A stretch of 64,000 nucleotides of DNA from Candidatus Thiothrix anitrata (GCF_017901155.1 NZ_CP072800.1:3003283-3067282); one strand, 5' to 3'. Counted from the stretch's first letter, positions 29,692 to 40,454 are shown. The notes: a model not told the origin generated them from the letters alone. Translations and numbers: made by a program.

Positions 29692-31269
29692 TCACTCCCA
29701 CTCAATCGTAGCCGGAGGTTTCCCCGAAATATCATAAACCACCCGCGAAACACCGCGTATCTCATTGATAATCCGCCGCGACAATAGATCCAGCAACTCA
29801 TACGGCAAATGCGCCCAACGCGCCGTCATAAAGTCGATCGTCTCCACTGCCCGCAACGCAATCACATAATCATAACGCCGCCCATCGCCGGTCACGCCCA
29901 CCGATTTCACCGGCAAAAACACCGCAAACGCCTGCGAAGTCTTGTCATACAAATCATGCTTGCGCAGTTCTTCGATGAAGATATGGTCAGCCAACCGCAG
30001 CAAATCCGCGTATTCCTTTTTCACCTCACCCAGAATCCGCACACCCAAACCGGGGCCTGGGAACGGATGACGGTAAACCATTTCCGGCGGCAAACCGAGT
30101 TCCACGCCCATCACGCGCACTTCGTCCTTAAACAATTCGCGCAACGGCTCGACCAGCCCCAGCTTCATATTTTCTGGCAAACCGCCGACGTTATGGTGCG
30201 ACTTGATCAAATGCGCCTTGCCGGTTTTTGCACCCGCAGATTCGATCACATCCGGGTAAATCGTGCCTTGCGCCAACCATTTCGCCGAAGTCAGCTTGGA
30301 AGATTCCTCATCGAAAATATCAATGAACAACCCGCCAATGATCTTGCGCTTCTTCTCCGGGTCAGTCACACCCGCCAGTGCGGCGAGGAAACGCTCCTCC
30401 GCATCCACCCGGATCACTTTCACACCCATGTGTTCGGCGAACATCGCCATCACCTGATCGCCTTCGCGGTAACGCAACAAGCCCGTATCCACGAATACGC
30501 AGGTCAATTGCGTACCAATCGCCTTATGCAACAACGCCGCCACCACCGACGAATCCACCCCGCCAGACAAGCCCAGAATGACTTCATCCGACCCGACTTT
30601 CTCACGCACGGTGCGGATGTTTTCGTCGATAATATTCGCCGTCGTCCACAACCCTGCACAACCGCAAATGCCCTGCACAAAGCGTTGCAAAATGCGCTTG
30701 CCCTGTTTGGTATGTGTCACTTCCGGGTGGAATTGCAGCGCGTAGAAATGCCGCGACTCATCCGCCATCCCCGCAATTGGCGCGGAATCGGTGCTTGCCA
30801 TCAGCTTGAAACCTTCCGGCATTGCGGTGACTTTATCGCCATGCGACATCCACACATCCAGCAACCCAAAGCCGTCGGCAGTCACATGGTCTTCGATTTC
30901 ACGCAGCAATTCGGTATGCCCTCGCGCCCGCACTTGCGCATAACCAAACTCGCAATGGCTGGACGACTCCACCGCACCACCGAGTTGCACCGCCATCGTC
31001 TGCATTCCGTAGCAAATGCCCAACACCGGCACACCCAGCGTAAACACATTCTCCGGTGCTTTTGGCGGTTCCGCATCCGTCACCGATTCAGGGCCACCCG
31101 AAAGGATAATCCCCTTAGCACCAAATGCAGCAACAGCCTCGGACTCCACATCCCACGGGTAAATCTCACAATAAACCCCAACCTCGCGCACACGCCGCGC
31201 AATCAACTGCGTATATTGCGAACCAAAATCAAGAATGAGTACGCGGTCAGCATGAATATTCTGTGTCAT
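29692..31269 (-). CDS. guaA: GMP synthase GuaA
   Basis: Protein of 525 residues that aminates XMP to GMP using glutamine. The N-terminal class I amidotransferase domain has the nucleophile in GICYGMQTM and the histidine/glutamate in FHPEVTHT. The ATP-pyrophosphatase P-loop is LSGGVDSSV. The C-terminal dimer domain ends [17 protein letters not shown]. Full length. It follows guaB by 65 bases that contain a REP-like palindrome. Confidence 0.97.
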   Translation of the reverse strand: MTQNIHADRVLILDFGSQYTQLIARRVREVGVYCEIYPWDVESEAVAAFGAKGIILSGGPESVTDAEPPKAPENVFTLGVPVLGICYGMQTMAVQLGGAVESSSHCEFGYAQVRARGHTELLREIEDHVTADGFGLLDVWMSHGDKVTAMPEGFKLMASTDSAPIAGMADESRHFYALQFHPEVTHTKQGKRILQRFVQGICGCAGLWTTANIIDENIRTVREKVGSDEVILGLSGGVDSSVVAALLHKAIGTQLTCVFVDTGLLRYREGDQVMAMFAEHMGVKVIRVDAEERFLAALAGVTDPEKKRKIIGGLFIDIFDEESSKLTSAKWLAQGTIYPDVIESAGAKTGKAHLIKSHHNVGGLPENMKLGLVEPLRELFKDEVRVMGVELGLPPEMVYRHPFPGPGLGVRILGEVKKEYADLLRLADHIFIEELRKHDLYDKTSQAFAVFLPVKSVGVTGDGRRYDYVIALRAVETIDFMTARWAHLPYELLDLLSRRIINEIRGVSRVVYDISGKPPATIEWE

Positions 31270-31282
31270 AAAAACTCTCTTA

Positions 31283-31330
31283 CTCCCCTCCCCCCTTGCG
31301 GGGGAGGGGTTGGGGGTGGGGGGAACAGGG
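31283..31330. repeat. REP-like GC palindrome between guaB and guaA
   Basis: A C-rich strand passes through CCCCCTTGCGGGGG and then turns into GAGGGG-TTGGGGG-TGGGGGG. It closely matches the copy at 45431-45472 inside the hydantoinase gene. The intergenic location suggests modulation of mRNA stability or attenuation between guaB and guaA. Confidence 0.75.
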
Positions 31331-31334
31331 GTTC

Positions 31335-32861
<1,527 letters not shown>

Positions 32862-32938
32862 CTATCAATACGCACCAGAGTAATTCAAGCAATTTGATTT
32901 ATCTCATTGACGCAATTTTTAGGAGAGGAGGAACTCAT

Positions 32939-33289
32939 ATGAGCTTTAAAGCACTATTTGCAGCAATCGCATTGTCCCTGATGACATCCGTGGCTTTTGC
33001 CGCTGACGAAAAGAAAGCAGACGCTGTTGAACTGAAAGCCGATGCTGATGCTGAAGTAAAAGCAGCTATTGAAACTGCCAAAACTGCCAATGATGCGGCG
33101 AAAAAAGCCCAGTTTGAATGGTTCTGGGGTGGTCAAGCTGCTGGCAAGCACTTAGAAGACGCAATCAAAGCAGCTAATGATGGCAAGAAAGAAGATGCCA
33201 TGAAACTTGCCAAACAAGTTGAAGTTGCAGGTGTACAAGGCCAGGAACAAGCTGAAAAAGCTAAAACTGCTGGTCCTATCGCTAAATAA
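32939..33289 (+). CDS. Small periplasmic protein resembling SoxXA-binding proteins
   Basis: Protein of 116 residues with a signal peptide ending AFAADE. The mature part is Ala/Lys-rich and helical. The pattern AKKAQFEWFWGG, then AGKHLEDAIKAANDGKKEDAMKLAKQ, resembles SoxK/SoxXA-binding proteins that assist the SoxXA cytochrome. No other sox gene lies in the window. AGGAGAGGAGG gives a very strong ribosome site, so it is probably abundant. A lipoprotein-like or general helical periplasmic protein is the alternative. Confidence 0.55.
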   Translation: MSFKALFAAIALSLMTSVAFAADEKKADAVELKADADAEVKAAIETAKTANDAAKKAQFEWFWGGQAAGKHLEDAIKAANDGKKEDAMKLAKQVEVAGVQGQEQAEKAKTAGPIAK

Positions 33290-33316
33290 GCTGATTACTA
33301 ATTTTATTTGAGCACG

Positions 33317-33347
33317 AAAAAGCTGGGCAATGTCCCGGCTTTTTTTT
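33317..33347 (+). terminator. Intrinsic terminator after the SoxXA-binding-like gene
   Basis: AGCTGGG and CCCGGCT form a 7-bp stem around CAATGT, preceded by A4 and followed by T7. It lies 28 bases after the stop codon and isolates the gene from xseA. Confidence 0.9.
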
Positions 33348-33374
33348 ACCCCAGCTTTTCTATAAAGTTAGCCC

Positions 33375-34727
33375 ATGCAAACCAAACGACTCATTTTCAG
33401 CATTTCCCAACTCAACGCCGAAGTCGGGCAACTCCTGTCCCAAGGCTTGCCTGCCTTGTGGGTGGAAGGTGAAATTTCAAACTTTACCCGTGCGAGTTCT
33501 GGGCATTTATACCTCAGTCTGAAAGATGCCGGAGCGCAAGTGCGCTGTGCCATGTTCAAAGGGCGAGCCTCCAGCCTGAAGCTTATCCCTAAAAACGGTT
33601 TGAAAGTGCTGGTGCGCGGCAAGGTCGGCTTGTACGAACCACGCGGCGAATACCAGTTCATTATCGAACACATGGAAGATGCCGGAGTTGGCGCATTGCA
33701 ACGCCAGTTTGAAGAACTCAAACGCAGCTTGCAGGCACAAGGCTTATTTGTCCCCGAACACAAGCAAACCCTGCCCGCCTTTCCGCGCTGTATCGGGGTC
33801 ATTACCTCGCCCACAGGTGCTGCAATCCGCGACATTCTCAATGTTTTGAAACGGCGTTGCCCACAAATCCCGGTAATGGTTTACCCCGTATTGGTGCAAG
33901 GTGAAGGCTCCAAGGAACAAATCGTCAATGCGATTCGCCAAGCTGACCGCGAACAACGTTGCGATGTGCTGATTTTGGCACGCGGTGGCGGTTCCATCGA
34001 AGACTTGTGGTCATTTAACGAGGAAGTGGTTGCACACGCCATTTACGCCTGTTCCTTACCCATTATCAGTGGAGTCGGGCATGAAATTGACTTCACCATT
34101 GCTGATTTCGTCGCGGATGTCCGCGCCCCTACGCCATCAGCGGCAGCGGAGTTGGTCAGCCCCGACATGAACGCGTTACAAACTCATGCACAACGCCTGT
34201 TGTGGCAATTGCAACGTCACCAACAACGCCGTTTCCAACACGCCCATGAACACCTGCAACGCTTGCAGCAACGTCTCACCAATCAACGCCCGACACACCG
34301 CCTGCGCCAACGTTTTCAGCGGGTTGATGAACTGGAGATGCGCTTAAACACCGCCCTTAACCGTTGTTTACAAACCCATACGCAACGCCTGACGCATCTG
34401 CAAACACGCTTGCACACCCAATCACCGTCACGCCAAATTCGCCAACAGCACGAACGTGTTAACCGCTGGCAACTCGCCCTCGAACAAGGTTTACAACAAC
34501 AGCTCAGGAAAGCACGGGATCATTTGCAGATGCAGGCGGGGAAACTGCACACGCTGAGTCCGTTAGCAACGCTAGAACGAGGATACAGCATTGTGCGCCA
34601 GAATGCGCACGGCACTGTGATTAAAGAAACCGCGCCATTACGTTTGGGGCAAAGTGTTTACACCCAACTTAAAGATGGCGGTTTTGAAAGTATTATCACG
34701 CAGATTCAAGAAGCTGCACCCAACTAG
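33375..34727 (+). CDS. xseA: Exodeoxyribonuclease VII large subunit XseA
   Basis: Protein of 450 residues. The N-terminal OB-fold (FSISQLNAEVGQLL, LWVEGEISNF), the catalytic domain (GVITSPTGAAIRDIL, ARGGGSIEDLWSFNEE, ISGVGHEIDFTIADFVAD, RAPTPSAAAEL) and the long Gln/Arg-rich coiled coil are all present. It degrades single-stranded DNA with XseB, which is not in the window. The 3' end overlaps the convergent gene by 32 bases. Confidence 0.96.
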   Translation: MQTKRLIFSISQLNAEVGQLLSQGLPALWVEGEISNFTRASSGHLYLSLKDAGAQVRCAMFKGRASSLKLIPKNGLKVLVRGKVGLYEPRGEYQFIIEHMEDAGVGALQRQFEELKRSLQAQGLFVPEHKQTLPAFPRCIGVITSPTGAAIRDILNVLKRRCPQIPVMVYPVLVQGEGSKEQIVNAIRQADREQRCDVLILARGGGSIEDLWSFNEEVVAHAIYACSLPIISGVGHEIDFTIADFVADVRAPTPSAAAELVSPDMNALQTHAQRLLWQLQRHQQRRFQHAHEHLQRLQQRLTNQRPTHRLRQRFQRVDELEMRLNTALNRCLQTHTQRLTHLQTRLHTQSPSRQIRQQHERVNRWQLALEQGLQQQLRKARDHLQMQAGKLHTLSPLATLERGYSIVRQNAHGTVIKETAPLRLGQSVYTQLKDGGFESIITQIQEAAPN

Positions 34728-35685
34728 CCGAACTTGGCAGCCAGAATCGCCAAGCAGCAGGCGGCTGACAATGCCATTCGCGCCCATCGGCACTATTGAG
34801 TATGACTGAACCGCTACTACGCGCATACGCCAAAGCAGGTTCAAACCAAGCGGTTTGCAGTGCGTCCAACGCTGTTTGCCAAACAGTTGGATTATCGCCC
34901 AATGCGGGCAAGGCCAAATCTTCCAAAATGACCAAATGATTGCCGCTGGTGTAATCAGTTTGTGCCAATGCGGTAGCCGCCTGATACGGCACATTGGCTG
35001 CCAATGCCAGCGTTTGCGCGGTTATACTATTACCAATCACCGAATCCCAGCGCGGGGTTAAAGGCAGCGGTTGGGCGCAATCGCTTACCCCCCACAACCA
35101 CAGCGCGTTGATGTCGTGCGGATTGTCGTGTAACAACATCTGCATTTCATTGAGTAAGCGATGCCAATAACTGCGGTTGTGTTGCGGTAATAACGCAAAC
35201 ACGCTTTGCCCCAAGGCTTGCGACAAAGGCACGGTACGCGGTGCGGTTTCACCACTTAACGCCTCGCCCAATAAATACCAACGTTGCGGATGCTGACTCA
35301 CTAAGCGCAAACCATCTTGTGCCAAATGCGCATTGAGTAACGCTTGTAACTGGGTTGCGGCGGCGTGGTCTGGGGTGGGTAATGTGGCGTTTAAGGTCAC
35401 TTGATCAATGCCGCTGCGCATCCACACCGGATCGGCACAGACCAAAGGTTGTGTCGGTGGCACGCCAAAATCTAGGCAATAACGGTAATAAGCAAACGGT
35501 AATTCGGCGGCGACAGAATGCCCCAGCGCAGCAAATAAGGTATTTTCTAAACCACGCACCGCAACCGTGACTGGACGCGCCCCCGCACACAAACGCAGCA
35601 AATGCGGCGCGACAGGTTCAAAGGCGAAATCAGCTCGCCACAAACTCAGCGGCTGGAATAAACCGGGGACAACAAATTGGAGCAA
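34696..35685 (-). CDS. RpfE-type/phosphoglycerate-mutase-related protein
   Basis: Protein of 329 residues resembling the proteins named RpfE in Xanthomonas, which are distant relatives of cofactor-independent phosphoglycerate mutase. The recognisable features are the start FVVPGLF, the segment LPFAYYRYCLDFGVPPT, and the C-terminal half with ALWLWGVSD and HLVILEDL. No catalytic role has been settled for these proteins, and the metal-binding residues of true mutases are not evident. It lies six bases after the DUF2384 gene on the same strand. Confidence 0.5.
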   Translation of the reverse strand: MLQFVVPGLFQPLSLWRADFAFEPVAPHLLRLCAGARPVTVAVRGLENTLFAALGHSVAAELPFAYYRYCLDFGVPPTQPLVCADPVWMRSGIDQVTLNATLPTPDHAAATQLQALLNAHLAQDGLRLVSQHPQRWYLLGEALSGETAPRTVPLSQALGQSVFALLPQHNRSYWHRLLNEMQMLLHDNPHDINALWLWGVSDCAQPLPLTPRWDSVIGNSITAQTLALAANVPYQAATALAQTDYTSGNHLVILEDLALPALGDNPTVWQTALDALQTAWFEPALAYARSSGSVILNSADGREWHCQPPAAWRFWLPSSASWVQLLESA

Positions 35686-35690
35686 TGCGC

Positions 35691-36125
35691 TTACGCCGTT
35701 CCCGCCGCTTTCATGGCTTGCGCATGAAGTGCGTCGTTAATCGCATAACCATACGCGCAATCAACCTCAATGCGGACCTTCATCAGGCCATCCGTGCCTT
35801 CATCCAACATCACCGTCAAAGGCGAACGCTTTTGGAAACGCCGGTGTGGTTTTTGCAGCCACATTAAACGCATCTGATTACTAAATGGAAATGTAGTGCG
35901 TAATGCATCTGCAATACCAACCACATGATCAATGCGGTGCAGAATATCTTCGGTTTGCGGGAAAACTTTATCGCCCTGACGGTACTGCTGCATGTGGCGC
36001 GGACGCACCTCCTCAGGCAAACCTAAAAGGCGTAACATATCCTCTGCGCTGATTTTCCACTCATCTAAATGATAAATAACCGCTTGGGTCAACCCCGCCA
36101 TTTCAGCATCGTTAAAATTCTGCAT
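35691..36125 (-). CDS. DUF2384 (Xre/MbcA/ParS) antitoxin-like protein
   Basis: Protein of 144 residues. The C-terminal part FSNQMRLMWLQKPHRRF, then RSPLTVMLDEGTDGLMKVRIEVD, resembles the DUF2384 toxin-binding domain; the N-terminal half is helical. Antitoxins of this kind normally precede a RES-domain toxin (MbcT/ParT). Here the following gene is the RpfE-like protein and the preceding one an unrelated 93-residue protein. It overlaps that gene as TAATG, so the two are translated together. It may be a regulator rather than an antitoxin. Confidence 0.6.
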   Translation of the reverse strand: MQNFNDAEMAGLTQAVIYHLDEWKISAEDMLRLLGLPEEVRPRHMQQYRQGDKVFPQTEDILHRIDHVVGIADALRTTFPFSNQMRLMWLQKPHRRFQKRSPLTVMLDEGTDGLMKVRIEVDCAYGYAINDALHAQAMKAAGTA

Positions 36126-36406
36126 TAGTCAGCCCTTTTTTTCAGTCCTTGCATGGACACGATATTAGTAGTGCGCTCCTCGTCAATGAAGTGCGGGCGA
36201 TCTTGCACATTTAAACCGGCTTGTTGCGCCAGCTCACGCTCACGCGCAGCGATCAGGTCAAAACACTTCTTTACATCTTCAACCGTATCGTCAGATAGCG
36301 GATACTGCACCGCAGAATCTGACGGGGTGAGATCACGAATAATTTTACCAAGTGTCTTACGCATCGCCATTAAAATGCGTCTTTCCGTGGAATGTTCTGC
36401 GGACAT
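36125..36406 (-). CDS. Small charged protein coupled to the DUF2384 gene
   Basis: Protein of 93 residues from ATG 36406 (an ATG at 36421 adds five residues). It is helical and charged, without cysteine-rich or membrane segments: RRILMAMRKTLGKIIRDLTP, then DTVEDVKKCFDLIAARERELA and the end RTTNIVSMQGLKKRAD. I do not recognise a family. Its stop overlaps the start of the DUF2384 gene (TAATG), so the two proteins probably act together. Confidence 0.65.
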   Translation of the reverse strand: MSAEHSTERRILMAMRKTLGKIIRDLTPSDSAVQYPLSDDTVEDVKKCFDLIAARERELAQQAGLNVQDRPHFIDEERTTNIVSMQGLKKRAD

Positions 36407-36583
36407 CATGTTTTGCCTCAAACCTTCAAAGTCATCAAACTAGCTTAAGTAGATGATTGTTACCATACCACAAAGGTAGGATATAGCAGTAATTCACCCC
36501 TACACATCATGGCAACTGCTTGTTCAAGACACCCTCCGTAAAAACCGCTATCATGCAGCACTCATTTATTCAAGAGCTGCCTC

Positions 36584-37960
36584 ATGCCCACTTCGTTTGC
36601 CACCCTAAATCTGCCCGAAACCCAACTGACCAATCTCGAAAATCTCGGTTATCAGCACATGACCGCGATTCAAGCCGAAGCCCTGCCCCACGCCTTACAA
36701 GGTGCGGATTTAATCGCGCAAGCCAAAACCGGCAGTGGCAAAACCGCCGTGTTCGGGATTACCTTACTCGCCAAACTCGACCCGCAAAACTTCGTCTCGC
36801 AAGCCTTAGTGCTATGCCCCACCCGCGAACTCAGCACCCAAGTTGCCAATGAAATCCGCCGCTTAGCACGCTATCAAGCCAATGTTAAAGTCGTGGTATT
36901 ATGCGGCGGGCAACCGCTCGCGCCGCAAGCCGCCTCGCTCGAACACGGGGCGCACGTCATCGTCGGCACACCGGGGCGGATTAACGACCACATCGGCAAA
37001 CGCACCATTGACCTCAGCCATATCCACACCCTCGTGCTTGACGAAGCCGACCGCATGTTGGAAATGGGCTTTATGGAAGACATCGGCAAAATCATTAGCC
37101 TCACCCCGAAATACCGCCAAACCTTGCTGTTTTCAGCCACTTACCCCGATGACATCAAGCGTTTAAGTGCGCAATTTCAACGCACGCCGGTACAAGTCAA
37201 AGCCGACACCCTGCACCAAGCGAATGCGATTAACCAACTCTCGTTTATCTGCAATAAAAGCGAACGCCTGCAAGCCCTCGAAACCCTGTTAGCGCATTTC
37301 AAACCCAGTTCCGCCGTGATTTTCTGCAATATGAAAGTCGGGGTGCGCGAAATTACCGAACACCTCAGCCAACTCGGTTTCAGCGTCAAAGCCCTGCACG
37401 GTGAAATGGAACAGCGCGACCGCGACGAAGTATTCGTGCAATTCAAACACCACAGCTTCAATCTGCTGATTGCCACCGACGTAGCCGCACGCGGGTTGGA
37501 TATTGAAGACCTGCCTTGTGTAATTAACTACGAATTGCCACACGACCCAGCGATTTACACCCACCGCGTCGGACGCACCGGACGCGCAGGCAAAGAAGGT
37601 TTAGCACTCAACCTATTGACCGATGCCGAACGCCACAAACTCGCCGACATTGGTATTGCCCAAAAAGCCGAATTGCCGTTTGAAGTGATTTCCGCCCTCA
37701 AAGGCAGCCAGCTAACCCCGCGCCAACCGCCCAATGCCACCCTTTGCATTGCCGCCGGACGCAAAGAAAAAATACGTGCTGGCGACATTCTCGGCGCACT
37801 CACTGGCGAAGGCGGGATCAATGGCAAAGCAGTCGGCAAAATCGACGTGCTGGATTACGCCGCTTACGTCGCAGTCGAACGCAGCGTTGCCAAACAAGCC
37901 ATTACGCGCCTGCTCAACAGCACCATCAAAGGCCGTAAATTCAAAGCAAAACTGCTTTAA
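36584..37960 (+). CDS. dbpA: ATP-dependent RNA helicase DbpA
   Basis: DEAD-box protein of 458 residues. Motifs in order: Q-motif (AIQAEALPHAL), AKTGSGKT, TPGR, DEAD, SAT, VAARGLD, HRVGRTGRAG. The last 75 residues form the DbpA RNA-binding domain (GRKEKIRAGDILGALTGEGGI to the end), which recognises hairpin 92 of 23S rRNA during large-subunit assembly. Full length, start ATG 36584. Confidence 0.95.
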   Translation: MPTSFATLNLPETQLTNLENLGYQHMTAIQAEALPHALQGADLIAQAKTGSGKTAVFGITLLAKLDPQNFVSQALVLCPTRELSTQVANEIRRLARYQANVKVVVLCGGQPLAPQAASLEHGAHVIVGTPGRINDHIGKRTIDLSHIHTLVLDEADRMLEMGFMEDIGKIISLTPKYRQTLLFSATYPDDIKRLSAQFQRTPVQVKADTLHQANAINQLSFICNKSERLQALETLLAHFKPSSAVIFCNMKVGVREITEHLSQLGFSVKALHGEMEQRDRDEVFVQFKHHSFNLLIATDVAARGLDIEDLPCVINYELPHDPAIYTHRVGRTGRAGKEGLALNLLTDAERHKLADIGIAQKAELPFEVISALKGSQLTPRQPPNATLCIAAGRKEKIRAGDILGALTGEGGINGKAVGKIDVLDYAAYVAVERSVAKQAITRLLNSTIKGRKFKAKLL

Positions 37961-37976
37961 CGCGCCGCCCATTGCA

Positions 37977-38555
37977 CTATTTTTGCAGCAAATTCGCCTC
38001 AATTAACTTAATCAGCTTGTCACTTTGCGGGGTGACAAAGCTGGAAAAGCTCCCAATCAATTCACCCTTGGTATTCAACACGTACTTGTGAAAATTCCAA
38101 CTGGGAAACTCCCCTGCCATCTCGCCCAAAGTCTGATAAATCGGTGAAGCATTCGCCTTTGCCGCGTGGGTTTTCTCAAACATCGGGAACTTCACCCCAT
38201 AAGTCAGCTCGCAAAAGTCCTTAATCTCTTTTTCCGAACCGGGGTCTTGCCCAGCAAAATCGTTGGACGGAAACCCTAACACCACCAACCCACGGTCTTT
38301 ATAAGTGCTGTACAGCTTCTCCAAACCCTCGAACTGCGGGGTAAAACCGCACTTACTCGCGGTATTGACGATAATCACCACCTTGCCCTTGTAGGTTTCG
38401 CACAAATTCACCGGCTTATCTTCACCCAACGCACGCACGCTGAAATTCAACGCGGCGGGGCAACCGTTATCTGTCGCAGCACCTTTCACCGGCTCGGCCA
38501 TCACCTGTGCCGTGCTAAAAAAACTCATGGCTAATGCAAACAGTTGCTTGTACAT
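37977..38555 (-). CDS. Exported glutathione peroxidase-like protein
   Basis: Protein of 192 residues with a signal peptide ending VMAEP, so periplasmic. Glutathione-peroxidase elements: NTASKCGFTPQFEGLEKLY (peroxidatic Cys), GFPSNDFAGQDPGS (Gln) and WNFHKYVLN (Trp/Asn). A Cys replaces selenocysteine, as in most bacteria; such enzymes often use thioredoxin-like donors. An additional Cys pair (NGC, NLCETYKGK) precedes the active site. It is the third peroxidase of the window. Confidence 0.92.
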   Translation of the reverse strand: MYKQLFALAMSFFSTAQVMAEPVKGAATDNGCPAALNFSVRALGEDKPVNLCETYKGKVVIIVNTASKCGFTPQFEGLEKLYSTYKDRGLVVLGFPSNDFAGQDPGSEKEIKDFCELTYGVKFPMFEKTHAAKANASPIYQTLGEMAGEFPSWNFHKYVLNTKGELIGSFSSFVTPQSDKLIKLIEANLLQK

Positions 38556-38674
38556 ACGAAAATTCCTGCTAATGATTTACAAGGATTGTCGCACTGTTGT
38601 ATGACTTTGGATAAATAGCAGCAAACAAAAAGTGGTAAAGATGCGGGTAACACTACGCGAGTAAAACCCATGCT

Positions 38675-38686
38675 TGATGCGCATCA
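38675..38686. promoter_or_regulatory. Palindrome before ccdAB
   Basis: TGATGCGCATCA is a perfect 12-bp palindrome 38 bases before the ccdA start, overlapping the likely promoter. CcdAB systems repress themselves, so this is a candidate operator. Confidence 0.4.
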
Positions 38687-38724
38687 GCAATACGCATAAA
38701 ATAGCTTGAAAACGGAGCTTCATT

Positions 38725-38976
38725 ATGCAAAACCTGTTTATTTACGACCAAACCGCCCCCAAACGGGCAGCAAACCTGAGCATCAATAGTTCGTTGCTGG
38801 AACAGGCACGCTATTACAAAATCAACCTATCCAAGCTATTAGAAAAAACGCTCATTGACACGCTTCAACAAAAAAAGCGTGAAGAGTGGCTGAAACAAAA
38901 CCGTAGCGCACTCCATGCTTACAATGAACGCATCGAACAACGCGGCGTATTCAGTGACGGATTAAGGCGGTTTTAA
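38725..38976 (+). CDS. ccdA: Antitoxin CcdA
   Basis: Protein of 83 residues. The N-terminal ribbon-helix-helix part (RAANLSINSSLLEQARYYKIN) binds DNA; the C-terminal part (EEWLKQNRSALHAYNERIEQ, RGVFSDGLRRF) is the classical CcdB-binding tail. It neutralises CcdB. GGAGC precedes the ATG. The stop overlaps the ccdB start by one base. Confidence 0.9.
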   Translation: MQNLFIYDQTAPKRAANLSINSSLLEQARYYKINLSKLLEKTLIDTLQQKKREEWLKQNRSALHAYNERIEQRGVFSDGLRRF

Positions 38977-39287
38977 TGGCGCAATTTGACGTTTACCGCA
39001 ATACCAACAGTGCGACAGTGGGCGACATTCCCTACCTGTTGGATGTGCAAACCGACTTGCTGGACATACTCAAAACGTGCGTCATTGTGCCGTTAGAAGT
39101 CTGTGGCAATGCCAAACCAGTTCAAACGCTAACGCCCATTTTTGACATTGAAAATACGCTGGTGATGATGTCCACACCGGAATTAGCAGGTATTCCTGCG
39201 CGTTATTTGGGTGAATACGTCACATCGCTCGCCAGCCAACGCCAAGAAATCATGGCCGCTCTGGATTTGTTGTTTTCGGGGATATAG
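38976..39287 (+). CDS. ccdB: Toxin CcdB
   Basis: Protein of 103 residues, gyrase-poisoning toxin family: start MAQFDVYRNTN, middle DIPYLLDVQTDLLD and VPLEV, and the end SLASQRQEIMAALDLLFSGI. The C-terminal GI and preceding Trp-position region contact GyrA in F-plasmid CcdB; the usual C-terminal Trp is Leu here. Translation is coupled to ccdA. Chromosomal location suggests maintenance of the surrounding accessory region. Confidence 0.92.
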   Translation: MAQFDVYRNTNSATVGDIPYLLDVQTDLLDILKTCVIVPLEVCGNAKPVQTLTPIFDIENTLVMMSTPELAGIPARYLGEYVTSLASQRQEIMAALDLLFSGI

Positions 39288-39323
39288 TCGCTAGTTCGGG
39301 CGTAGCAAAAACGAGGGTACACC

Positions 39324-39680
39324 ATGAATAAACTCAGCATCTTGCCGCTATTGACCTGCTTTTTTCTGGTCGCTTGCCAGACACTGGGAACTGGCATGGC
39401 AGGCAAGGCTTCGTACTATGCGCATCAATACCACGGTCGCCCGACTGCCAGCGGTGAACCGTACAATATGTATGCGATGACTGCCGCCCACCCCAGCTTG
39501 CCTTTCGGCACGTTGCTGCGTGTAACCAACTTGCGAAACGGGCGTGCTGTCCTAGTAAGAGTGAATGACCGTGGCCCTTACAAAGCGGGACGGGTTGTTG
39601 ATGTGTCGTTGGCAGCGGCGGAACAGCTTGGGTTGATTCTGCCGGGTACGGCGGAGGTACGGCTGGAGGTTGTACGGTAA
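39324..39680 (+). CDS. RlpA-like double-psi beta-barrel lipoprotein
   Basis: Protein of 118 residues. The lipobox LVAC (C18) predicts a lipoprotein. The rest is the RlpA barrel: [56 protein letters not shown]. RlpA cleaves glycan strands lacking stem peptides; its catalytic Asp corresponds to the one in VNDRGPY. There is no SPOR domain, so it is a short form. It sits between two toxin-antitoxin pairs. GAGGG precedes the ATG. Confidence 0.9.
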   Translation: MNKLSILPLLTCFFLVACQTLGTGMAGKASYYAHQYHGRPTASGEPYNMYAMTAAHPSLPFGTLLRVTNLRNGRAVLVRVNDRGPYKAGRVVDVSLAAAEQLGLILPGTAEVRLEVVR

Positions 39681-39708
39681 CAGGATTTAGCCAAAATCCA
39701 TGCATTTA

Positions 39709-39727
39709 TTGCCAATAGTTGCCAATA
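39709..39727. repeat. Tandem TTGCCAATA repeats before parD
   Basis: TTGCCAATA occurs twice, ten bases apart, so both lie on one DNA face, 39 bases before the parD start. Likely binding site for the ParD antitoxin. Confidence 0.5.
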
Positions 39728-39765
39728 AACCTAGAATTCATGAAAACCATCATGGAGTTTCGGCA

Positions 39766-40023
39766 ATGGCAACCTTGAATATTTCTCTTCCTGACCAGTT
39801 GCGTGATTGGATCCGCACACAAATTACTTCCGGGCGTTATTCCAGTGCCAGCGATTACCTGCGGGATTTAATCCGCAATGACCAGCGCGTGTTAATGCAG
39901 GATTCGCAATGGCTTGCCAATCATTTGCAGGCTCGGATGGCAACACCGGATGAGGCGTTTGTGGCGAGCAGTGCGGCGGATGTGAAGGCACGGGTGCGTA
40001 AGCAACTGGATAAATCGGCATGA
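39766..40023 (+). CDS. parD: Antitoxin ParD
   Basis: Protein of 85 residues: MATLNISLPDQLRDWIRTQ is a ribbon-helix-helix start, followed by SGRYSSASDYLRDLIR, the standard ParD motif, and a C-terminal tail that wraps the toxin. The ATG at 39766 overlaps no gene; the stop overlaps the parE start by 4 bases. Confidence 0.92.
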   Translation: MATLNISLPDQLRDWIRTQITSGRYSSASDYLRDLIRNDQRVLMQDSQWLANHLQARMATPDEAFVASSAADVKARVRKQLDKSA

Positions 40024-40388
40024 CGTTGCTGTATACCTTTCACCCATTAGCAGATGCCAAACAGGATGAAATCTGGCATTACACTTATCAGCAATGGGGA
40101 ATGCAGCAGGCGGACAAGTACATTGATGGTCTGCACGCAATCTTGCAGACCGTTGCTGAGAACATGAAACATCCCAAGGTTCGGTCATTACCGCCGGAAG
40201 TAACTACAGGTGTCTTTTTCGTACATTACGGCAAGCATTACGTGTTTTTTCGGCGGGCAGCGGAGCATTTGCCTGAACACATTCAGGTTCTGACGATATT
40301 GCATGACAACATGGATATTCCGGCAAGAGTCAAAGAAGACTTGGATGCTTTGGATCAGGACTGGGGTGATAATTTTATCCATGAATAA
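40020..40388 (+). CDS. parE: Toxin ParE
   Basis: RelE/ParE-superfamily toxin of 122 residues with HPLADAKQDEIWHYTYQQWG, then HPKVRSLPPEV and the beta-strand end HYVFFRRA and VLTILHDNMD. ParE toxins act on gyrase. It is longer than usual by about 20 residues, with an acidic C-terminal extension (DLDALDQDWGDNFIHE). Coupled to parD by ATGA. Confidence 0.92.
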   Translation: MTLLYTFHPLADAKQDEIWHYTYQQWGMQQADKYIDGLHAILQTVAENMKHPKVRSLPPEVTTGVFFVHYGKHYVFFRRAAEHLPEHIQVLTILHDNMDIPARVKEDLDALDQDWGDNFIHE

Positions 40389-40454
40389 CATCCCATCCTG
40401 CTAATCCTTAAATTCTAAAAATCCCAGTTCAGACAAACGCGCAAGAACCGCCTC

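Noticed and set aside
39700-39765. N-terminal extension of ParD
   Set aside because: Family members begin at MATLNISLP; the upstream bases hold the TTGCCAATA repeats instead.
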